DNA of 10,399 bases from Deltaproteobacteria bacterium (GTDB lineage Bacteria > Desulfobacterota > Desulfobacteria > Desulfobacterales > JAFDDL01): NCBI GenBank assembly GCA_019310865.1, contig JAFDDL010000086.1, positions 1 through 10,399 of the forward strand. Direction: 5' to 3'. Position 1 is the first letter of the stretch; every line of letters starts with the position of its first letter. This document shows, piece after piece, positions 1-5,267 of the stretch. The position numbers were made by a program, and so were the translations under genes. The notes beneath the pieces are model-generated. The model saw only the letters and a program-made list of their open reading frames with translations. It was not told the origin of the DNA and searched no databases.

Positions 1-262
1 TCCGTTCCTCTGCGGTAACGATAACGACCATTTCAGGAAACAGCCCCACGTTGACGCCAAAGGGTTGATCCGTTAGGTCCTTCGTCTTTTTTACCTCGGC
101 CATAAATGCTTCTTTTGTTGAGAACATCGCAATCGGAAGACAGCAAAAGCCGCCGGCATTTGCAACCGGTGCGACCAGTTCGGCTGTGGTGATCTGCTGC
201 ATTGTTCCGCATTGTATCGGATACTTAATGCCTAGTTTTTTCGTCATTATAGTACTTAACAT
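1..262 (-). CDS. NPD-family FMN oxidoreductase (nitronate monooxygenase / FabK-like), N-terminal part
   Basis: Only the first 87 codons are in the window; the gene runs off the low-coordinate end. The visible residues match the start of the 2-nitropropane dioxygenase/nitronate monooxygenase TIM-barrel family: a GIKYPIQCGTMQ strand-loop, then TAELVAPVANAGGF, then a KTKDLTDQPFGVNVGLFP stretch. In this family these regions build the FMN phosphate/flavin pocket. The start at 262 is chosen because a GGAAGG-type ribosome site sits just upstream; the in-frame Met five codons later has none. Family members include nitronate monooxygenases, FabK enoyl-ACP reductases and other flavin reductases. In an apparently anaerobic operon after a crotonase, a reductase acting on an unsaturated acyl thioester is at least as plausible as an oxygen-dependent monooxygenase, but the catalytic half is not visible. 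A 107-nt gap containing a hairpin separates it from the crotonase gene. Confidence 0.85.
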   Translation of the reverse strand, partial: MLSTIMTKKLGIKYPIQCGTMQQITTAELVAPVANAGGFCCLPIAMFSTKEAFMAEVKKTKDLTDQPFGVNVGLFPEMVVIVTAEER

Positions 263-316
263 GATTTCCTTCCTTTCTTACATTTTAGTTGTCACCAAGA
301 TGTCTCTTTTCCCATA

Positions 317-347
317 GGATCACTTTAACTCTTTTTGGGAGTGATCC
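317..347 (-). repeat. 8-bp inverted repeat between the crotonase and NPD genes
   Basis: GGATCACT (317-324) and AGTGATCC (340-347) form a perfect 8-bp stem around a 15-nt loop, inside the 107-nt gap before the flavoprotein gene. No U-run follows the stem on the minus strand, so it is not a classical intrinsic terminator. It could be an attenuator, an RNA processing or stability element, or an operator. Confidence 0.5.
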
Positions 348-369
348 GAAAGTTTAGATATCCGACCAA

Positions 370-1158
370 TCAGCGACCGATAAATTTCGGTTTTCGTTTT
401 TCGACAAAGGCCTTGATGGCTTCTTCATGATCCAGGCTGCTCATACAATAGGTCTCGGCCAATTCTTCATACTCTATGGCTTGTTCCAACGTTGCACTCA
501 GGCCGTGGCGAAGGACACGCTTTGTCGTACGAACGCCGATTGGCGGCAGGGTGGCGATTTTCCGGGCCAGCTCCTCGGCCCGTGGCATGAGCCTTTCGCG
601 AGAAGTGACTTCGCTGACCAGGCCGGCGGTCAGTGCTTCCTGGGCATCTATAATCCTCGCGGTTAACATCATTTCACAGGCCTTGGTTAACCCAACGATC
701 CGACTCAAAAGAAACGAACTGGCGTACTCGGGCGTAAGACCTACTTGGGCGAAAACCGCGCCAAAAGCGGCATTTTTCGAAGCAATACGAATATCGCAGA
801 TTAGTGACAGGGTAAAACCGGCCCCTATGGCCGGACCATTGACAGCCGCAATCACGGGAATCTCAATAGCCAGAATAGCTTTCGCCAGCTTGCTGGAGAA
901 TACATCTCCGACGCCTCCCTGTTCCCGCTGGTTCCGGATCATTTTCAGGAAAAGCGCCATGTCGCCGCCGGAAGAAAAGGACTTGCCCTCACCGGTGATG
1001 ATGACAGCTCGTAGGTCTTTCTCCTCTTTCAGGCGGGGTAAAAGGTCAAAAAGTTCCAGGTGCATTTCACTGGACAGGGAATTATATGTTTCGGGAGAGT
1101 TGAACTTGAGGATGCCGATTTCGTCCTGTCGCTGCCAGGCAATACTGGAATAATCCAT
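370..1158 (-). CDS. Enoyl-CoA hydratase/isomerase (crotonase) family protein, isomerase-like active site
   Basis: This 262-aa protein has the normal length of a single-domain crotonase, an enzyme fold acting on acyl-CoA thioesters. The first oxyanion-hole loop is FSSGGD (61-66) and the second is NGPAIGAG (107-114), followed by the CDIRIAS core (121-127). The sequence AFGAVFAQVGLTPE (131-144) has no acidic residue where hydratases carry their first catalytic Glu. Glu144, in GLTPEYASSFLL, sits where delta3,delta2-enoyl-CoA isomerases and PaaG-like isomerases carry their acidic base. A double-bond isomerase is therefore favoured over a standard hydratase, although crotonase subfamilies are hard to tell apart by motif. 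The start codon abuts the stop of the preceding membrane-protein gene with no intervening base, so translation is probably coupled and both belong to the AOR operon. Confidence 0.92.
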   Translation of the reverse strand: MDYSSIAWQRQDEIGILKFNSPETYNSLSSEMHLELFDLLPRLKEEKDLRAVIITGEGKSFSSGGDMALFLKMIRNQREQGGVGDVFSSKLAKAILAIEIPVIAAVNGPAIGAGFTLSLICDIRIASKNAAFGAVFAQVGLTPEYASSFLLSRIVGLTKACEMMLTARIIDAQEALTAGLVSEVTSRERLMPRAEELARKIATLPPIGVRTTKRVLRHGLSATLEQAIEYEELAETYCMSSLDHEEAIKAFVEKRKPKFIGR

Positions 1159-2118
1159 TTATATGTCCTCCTTATTCTGGATGTTGGCTTGTCCGGCGAA
1201 GACCATGCCTTTGCATCGCTGACAGAGACGGACATAATCTTCAGGAAACGCCTCCCTGATCTTGTCCAACTGGGGTGTTGGAGCAAAAGGGATGCCGCAT
1301 TTTTTGCAAACTGAAAGCAAAACGGTCCTTACCTCTTCTTTAATAAGCCTTGGGGAAAAAGGTCGAATGCTGATATTATGGAAAAATTCTACCGCCTTTT
1401 CCGGGCAGGTTTCCACGCACCAGCCGCAGTAAATACACCGTCGCTGGAAATAGCTGAACACCCGGTGCTTTTCCTTGTCCTCACAGGTTAAGGCGTCCGC
1501 TGGACAACGCAGTTCACAAGCACTGCATCCGATGCAACGCTTTTCATTCAACCGCGATTTCAGAGAAAGAAAAACGATTAGGATCATAAACACCTCAGCG
1601 GTGAATATGTGTATGGTTTGCAAATAGTTTAAAAAGAATGGGATGTTGTCCAGGGTGCCGCTCGTGAAAAAATATCCGCTTAAAAAAGGCAACGCTGTTG
1701 CGAATACAAGAATATAGTCCGACAGGCGGGAATTTTGCCGGGTATTCGGAAGAATCAGCCGCCTGATCAAAAAACCAACGCAAAAACCGATGGCAACTAG
1801 GGTCATCCAGTCGGACCAAACATCCGGCATGGGTGTCCAATACCATGCAAACCGGGACTCTTCCCACAGGTTAATGTGGCCGGAATACCAGATGGGAACA
1901 ACAAATAGACAAGCATGGAACAGATAGCGGCTTATTGTGTATATCGGTTTCTTTATCAGCAACCTGTACAGGGGGAAAAAGGGCGCCAGGAATAATATGG
2001 TTTTCGGCCTTTTTAGCGCTTCATAGAAAAACAGCACGATTCGTATCAGCAGACCGGCACCGAGCATTATAAAGACACTCCACAGCAATGGTCCTTCTAT
2101 AAAGCCAATAACGTTCAT
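1159..2118 (-). CDS. Membrane-bound electron carrier: NarI/DsrM-like membrane domain fused to 2[4Fe-4S] ferredoxin and CxxC ribbon
   Basis: In this 319-aa protein the N-terminal half has about five hydrophobic segments (roughly 10-32, 64-80, 104-122, 134-151, 164-187). The layout recalls NarI/DsrM/HmeC-type b-heme subunits; His68, His81 and His170 lie in or beside segments and are candidate haem ligands. After the last segment come two [4Fe-4S] motifs: C195-IG-C198-SA-C201-ELR-C205-P and C228-IY-C231-GW-C234-VET-C238-P. The C-terminus carries C271-KK-C274 and C299-QR-C302, a ribbon-like pair resembling the tail of HycF/HyfH-type hydrogenase ferredoxins and perhaps binding Zn or Fe. It probably passes electrons between the quinone pool or another membrane partner and the adjacent ferredoxin/AOR pair; the direction is unknown. 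It starts 43 nt after the AOR stop, with a modest AAGAG ribosome site. Haem binding and quinone reactivity are inferences. Confidence 0.85.
   Translation of the reverse strand: MNVIGFIEGPLLWSVFIMLGAGLLIRIVLFFYEALKRPKTILFLAPFFPLYRLLIKKPIYTISRYLFHACLFVVPIWYSGHINLWEESRFAWYWTPMPDVWSDWMTLVAIGFCVGFLIRRLILPNTRQNSRLSDYILVFATALPFLSGYFFTSGTLDNIPFFLNYLQTIHIFTAEVFMILIVFLSLKSRLNEKRCIGCSACELRCPADALTCEDKEKHRVFSYFQRRCIYCGWCVETCPEKAVEFFHNISIRPFSPRLIKEEVRTVLLSVCKKCGIPFAPTPQLDKIREAFPEDYVRLCQRCKGMVFAGQANIQNKEDI
1167..1173 (-). promoter_or_regulatory. Ribosome binding site of the crotonase gene inside the upstream gene
   Basis: The minus strand reads AAGGAGG eight bases before the ATG at 1158. These bases encode the last residues of the membrane electron carrier, whose TAA directly precedes the ATG. 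The arrangement fixes the crotonase start and implies translational coupling. Confidence 0.85.
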
Positions 2119-2125
2119 CGCATCT

Positions 2126-2146
2126 CTTCGACCCTAAGGATCAAAG
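2126..2146 (-). repeat. RNA hairpin between the AOR and membrane-carrier genes
   Basis: Read on the minus strand, CUUUGAUCC and GGGUCGAAG pair over nine positions around a UUA triloop, using two G-U wobbles. The same bases on the plus strand would give A-C mismatches instead, so the structure is favourable only in the transcribed strand. The 3' arm ends at GAAG, next to the weak ribosome site of the gene starting at 2118, so it could modulate translation of the membrane carrier relative to the AOR subunit. A chance stem of this size is possible. Confidence 0.4.
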
Positions 2147-2161
2147 CTCGACGGACAGGTA

Positions 2162-4270
2162 TTAGGTGTCAGCGCCGAGCTTCCCCTTGCTATCCAGTTC
2201 ATCGGCAACATGTTTCAGGCCAAGGTCTTCCAATGTGCGCCTTTTGGGCCACCCGGTTTTCTCATCCCAACCCTCAAGACGATAGTACAGAGTCTTCCAG
2301 CCTTCAAATTTGTCCCGATCGATATGTCTTTGTTTCATATCGGCATATGACCATTTCCCATCTTTGAAAACCGGTGCTGGATACGGGCGCCCAATTGGTT
2401 TCGTATAGTAATAATCGGCAAATTTTACCATTTCCCGATGCCGCCCTTGAAGTGCCCATATGGCGTTATTGATGTTCCATACCTTTCTGCCGATTTCCAT
2501 GCCATCGCGGTAAGTGATGTTCTTTCCGGTCACTGCATTGTAAAACTTGGGTTCGGCCTCCGGGCTCAGCCCGTCCATGTCCGGCGCATAGGTATTCACA
2601 AAATCCGGAAATGCGAAGTCGCAGAATCCCACCCCCTGCTTCCAGAATCTCGAATAGTATCTTTGCCAGGCCACGGTCTTTGCGATATGCGCCGAGTACA
2701 TGTTTTCCGTGCTGTAATTCAGCATCTGTGGGTCTCCCTCAAAGGGAATCAGCTTCTCGGCCCATTTCTCAACAACCGTTTCCAGGGGTACGGGAAATCC
2801 GGTTTTCACTGTTTTCGGGACGAACATATCTCTATGTTCTTTTTCTGCGAACCACTCATCATACCAATACACAAGCGTGTTGAGGTCGTGGTCATTCGTG
2901 TCCCGGTCACCTAATATGCTGCTATACCCCCATTCAACCGAACCTCGTCCGTCATAGCCATGCTCAGGGTATCCCCAGTAGGGAAATTGCAGCAAGCCGG
3001 ATGCCAGGTCCTCCTCCAGTCGGCCCCATTTCTCAGCCGCCCTGACAATCCCTTCACGAAGGTCCAGTCCGATATCCTCCCCCTTGATGATCTTCTCAAA
3101 GAATTTCTCGAGAAATGTCACAGACCCCAACTCATCAAAGGGCAAATCGGTATGAATTGCCTTACCCGGGCCCAGGACACCCATTTTGTAAAGTCTGTAT
3201 AGATACGGCAGGATAAAAAGAATAGGGTAGACATTGGCACCGTATCTCTGTACCGCATCGGCGGCCTTGCTGGTTTCGTCGGTAACCGAGCCATACTTCT
3301 TATTAACCCAACTTGAATAAAAGACGGTCTCCAGGCAGCCTGATTCATTGCCCTGGCCGGACGCTTGTCTACGTCGACAGGCAAATTCGCAACCGATACA
3401 ACTCTGGGGCCTGGAGGCGATTTTAGGCCAAAGCCCCGCATTGCCGGGTGTGCTGACCAATTGAAGGTCGCATTGATTCGGACCCGGGGTTATGGAATCT
3501 TCCGCACGAGGTAATTTCCCCTTGGCCCACAACCTGGCCGCCATCAGCGCCTGGGGATCGGCAATCGCTACGCTTCCCGTTCCGGTGACGCTGATGGCCT
3601 TCAAATTCTTTGAACCCCAGACGGCACCAAATCCGCCCTGACCGGCCGCGTTGCCCGCATCGTGAATCAGGCAGCCCATATCCCTGGCCTGGACTTCCCC
3701 TATGGGACCGATGCACAGCACCGCCGGTCTCTGGGTGGTTCGTCCGGCGTCCCTCTCCGGGCCCACCTGGAGCCAGTCGCCGTAGCCCTGGCCGCCACTT
3801 GCCTTTTCCCAGATCTTCTCCTGGGTTGTGTAGGTGTCCAGTCCCCACAGGTCACCGGCATCCTCAAAGGTCACCCGGTCATTGACGATCTTTACCCACA
3901 CCGGCGAATCGGACTTGCCTTCGATGACCAGGCCGTCCCAGCCGGCATACTTCACCTCGGCGCCGAACCGGCCGCCGAAGTTGCTCCGGGTAAACCAGCC
4001 TATGGGATAGGCCTGGGGGCCGATTCCGTTTACCTCCGTTCTTCCGGAAGCGGAAAAGCCCAGGGTGCCCGAAAGGGGAGAGCCCATCACGGTGATGACA
4101 TTTCTCGGATCAAAGGCATCGATCGACTTGTCCTCGACCCGGTCCCAGAAGACCGCGGTGCCCATGGCAAGACCGCCGCCATATTCTTCGTAGTCGCTGG
4201 TGTTCAAAACACCCGTTGTGTGGTCAGTGAGATTTAACCTCAGGATCTTACCGGTAAATCCACCTTTCAT
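2162..4270 (-). CDS. Aldehyde:ferredoxin oxidoreductase family catalytic subunit (tungsten/molybdenum pterin enzyme)
   Basis: The protein has 702 aa from the Met at 4270, chosen because AGGAGG lies seven bases upstream; an in-frame Met 11 codons earlier has no such site. Residue numbers here count from that earlier Met. The AOR N-terminal domain is clear (FTGKILRLNLT near 16-26, AEVKYAGWDGLVIEGKS at 115-131). The proximal [4Fe-4S] ligands are C302-IG-C305-EFA-C309, with C561 as the fourth. Glu325 lies about where the Pyrococcus enzyme has its active-site Glu313. Family members oxidise aldehydes or reduce acids at a tungsten bis-pterin site; BamB benzoyl-CoA reductases belong to the same superfamily, so an acyl-CoA substrate cannot be excluded. 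The two DxxGL(D/C) pterin motifs appear here as QRYGAN (352-357) and QGVGFC (556-561), a notable divergence. The preceding ferredoxin gene recalls the AorA/AorB arrangement of Aromatoleum. Probably cytoplasmic, as no signal peptide is seen. Confidence 0.92.
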   Translation of the reverse strand: MKGGFTGKILRLNLTDHTTGVLNTSDYEEYGGGLAMGTAVFWDRVEDKSIDAFDPRNVITVMGSPLSGTLGFSASGRTEVNGIGPQAYPIGWFTRSNFGGRFGAEVKYAGWDGLVIEGKSDSPVWVKIVNDRVTFEDAGDLWGLDTYTTQEKIWEKASGGQGYGDWLQVGPERDAGRTTQRPAVLCIGPIGEVQARDMGCLIHDAGNAAGQGGFGAVWGSKNLKAISVTGTGSVAIADPQALMAARLWAKGKLPRAEDSITPGPNQCDLQLVSTPGNAGLWPKIASRPQSCIGCEFACRRRQASGQGNESGCLETVFYSSWVNKKYGSVTDETSKAADAVQRYGANVYPILFILPYLYRLYKMGVLGPGKAIHTDLPFDELGSVTFLEKFFEKIIKGEDIGLDLREGIVRAAEKWGRLEEDLASGLLQFPYWGYPEHGYDGRGSVEWGYSSILGDRDTNDHDLNTLVYWYDEWFAEKEHRDMFVPKTVKTGFPVPLETVVEKWAEKLIPFEGDPQMLNYSTENMYSAHIAKTVAWQRYYSRFWKQGVGFCDFAFPDFVNTYAPDMDGLSPEAEPKFYNAVTGKNITYRDGMEIGRKVWNINNAIWALQGRHREMVKFADYYYTKPIGRPYPAPVFKDGKWSYADMKQRHIDRDKFEGWKTLYYRLEGWDEKTGWPKRRTLEDLGLKHVADELDSKGKLGADT

Positions 4271-4277
4271 TATCGAA

Positions 4278-4283
4278 CCTCCT
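4278..4283 (-). promoter_or_regulatory. Ribosome binding site that sets the AOR start
   Basis: The minus strand reads AGGAGG seven bases before the ATG at 4270. This strong site supports starting the AOR subunit at MKGGFTGK, not at the in-frame Met at 4303, which lies upstream of the site and would add 11 charged residues atypical of the family. Confidence 0.85.
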
Positions 4284-4331
4284 TTCCGCTTTTCACGGTT
4301 CACCCTAGCCCGGTGCCTGGTCCCGATGGAC

Positions 4332-4922
4332 TTATGATTTGTCCAGGGGCCAGCCCTCGCCTCTCAAGTGCACATTGTACCCGGCATCGCCTATCTGGGT
4401 AGGAACTTTATCGGTGAAGGCGATCGCCTGCATGGGGCAGGCCTCTACACAGGCCTGTTTGCCCTCTGGTCCGCCCGTTTCATCCCAGTAGGGTGTATCT
4501 ATGCAGAGGTCGCATTTCTGTGCGACGCTCTCTTCATGGTTCCAGATTATCCGGCTGGGTGTGTAGGGGCAGGCCTGGATACACTCCTGGCATCCGATGC
4601 ATTCGGATTTGTTTATCCGTCTCACATTCCCATTTTCGGTGTCGACAACCAGTGCATCCGCTACAGGGCATGCCACAAGACACTTGGGATAGACGCATTG
4701 TCTGCATTGAAACACATTAAGATCATCCGGGTAGCGTCCATAGGGGTCCTGAATGACTTGTATCCTACCCAGCTTGGTATTTATTTTTCCCTCATGCACC
4801 AGCGAACAGGCGATCATGCAGGTCTGGCACCCGCTGCACTTTTTCGGATCGACCACGATATATCCGCTGCATGCAGGGAGTTTCTTGGCATCAATCTTGG
4901 GTTTTGCTTTTTTTTTAGCCAT
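4332..4922 (-). CDS. Four-cluster [4Fe-4S] ferredoxin subunit, DmsB/HycB type (AorA-like)
   Basis: This 196-aa electron-transfer protein has 16 cluster cysteines in the order typical of DmsB/HycB/NrfC proteins: C29/C32/C35/C39, C73/C76/C81/C85, C108/C111/C114/C118 and C137/C140/C158/C162. In these folds the first and fourth groups, and the second and third, exchange ligands to build four [4Fe-4S] clusters. The N-terminus is lysine-rich (MAKKKAKPK) with no Tat or Sec signal, so it should be cytoplasmic. It opens the operon and precedes the AOR gene by 61 nt, which fits a dedicated electron-wire subunit like AorA of Aromatoleum AOR. AAGGAG lies six bases before the ATG. Codons 3-5 form an A9 run on the coding strand (4908-4916), a possible slippage site. 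A generic DMSO-reductase-type partner role is the alternative, but the neighbouring catalytic gene argues for AOR. Confidence 0.9.
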   Translation of the reverse strand: MAKKKAKPKIDAKKLPACSGYIVVDPKKCSGCQTCMIACSLVHEGKINTKLGRIQVIQDPYGRYPDDLNVFQCRQCVYPKCLVACPVADALVVDTENGNVRRINKSECIGCQECIQACPYTPSRIIWNHEESVAQKCDLCIDTPYWDETGGPEGKQACVEACPMQAIAFTDKVPTQIGDAGYNVHLRGEGWPLDKS

Positions 4923-5154
4923 TGCCGTCTCCTTAAGAATTGAAAAAACCGAACATCACCCCTTAAAGGGCAAATATCCGGTGAGGATGATGATGACGAT
5001 TTAATGCCCTTCATGGCCATCGGGCCTACCTTTGTGGGATTGCGAATGGTATGATATGACCCAATCGGATAGTTTGCCGTTCACAAGCGGCCCTTTTGTC
5101 TCTTAATCGCCGGCCTGATAATTCTTGCGCGAGTATGATAATGTGTCTTCCAGT

Positions 5155-5190
5155 AATGAGATCGAGATGACCACTCACCTCGATCTCATT
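5155..5190. repeat. 12-bp perfect inverted repeat (hairpin or operator)
   Basis: AATGAGATCGAG (5155-5166) and CTCGATCTCATT (5179-5190) are exact reverse complements. Inside the 12-nt spacer, after one mismatch, TGA (5168-5170) can pair with TCA (5175-5177), leaving a CCAC loop and making an almost continuous 16-position stem. No U-run follows on either strand, so a standard intrinsic terminator is not supported. It lies about 230 nt before the ferredoxin start and about 80 nt after the receptor stop: a 3'-end stabiliser, factor-assisted terminator or regulator operator are all possible. Confidence 0.7.
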
Positions 5191-5218
5191 CGCAGCTTCA
5201 TGTTGTCCTGACCTGATC

Positions 5219-5248
5219 CAAGCGTCGTTCAGAGTGAGACGACGCTTG
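5219..5248. repeat. 10-bp perfect inverted repeat after the receptor gene
   Basis: CAAGCGTCGT (5219-5228) and ACGACGCTTG (5239-5248) are exact reverse complements around a 10-nt loop. The element begins about 20 nt past the receptor stop codon in the direction of transcription and is GC-richer than the next hairpin. It has no U-tract. Position suggests transcription termination or mRNA 3'-end protection for the receptor operon. Confidence 0.65.
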
Positions 5249-5267
5249 TCCTCCGGTGAAGCATTCC

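Larger units (their letters stand above)
4923..5267. other. 345-nt intergenic region between the receptor and AOR operons
   Basis: No convincing gene is seen here. The receptor-proximal part holds two perfect-stem hairpins (5155-5190 and 5219-5248). The part nearer the ferredoxin gene should carry the promoter of the AOR operon, but I see no -35/-10 pair or sigma-54 element good enough to mark. Short reading frames in the region overlap the ferredoxin start out of frame and look non-coding. Confidence 0.6.

Noticed and set aside
476..1153. 225-codon open frame on the plus strand
   Set aside because: It lies wholly antisense to the crotonase gene, has no ribosome site and its translation resembles no family; it is a by-product of the opposite-strand codon pattern.
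3662..4237. 191-codon open frame on the plus strand
   Set aside because: Antisense to the conserved N-terminal domain of the AOR subunit, with no family likeness or start signal.
4271..4303. Upstream in-frame Met as the AOR start
   Set aside because: The strong AGGAGG lies after this Met and at ideal distance from the Met at 4270; the extra residues are not part of the family's N-terminus.
4368..4943. 191-codon open frame on the plus strand
   Set aside because: Antisense to the 16-cysteine ferredoxin, whose motifs and ribosome site are clear.
4814..5020. 68-codon minus-strand frame spanning the ferredoxin start
   Set aside because: Low-complexity Ser run and then out-of-frame translation of the ferredoxin gene; no supporting features.
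4923..5150. Sigma-54 or sigma-70 promoter for the AOR operon
   Set aside because: I looked for TGGC-N-TTGC and -35/-10 pairs on the minus strand and found none convincing.
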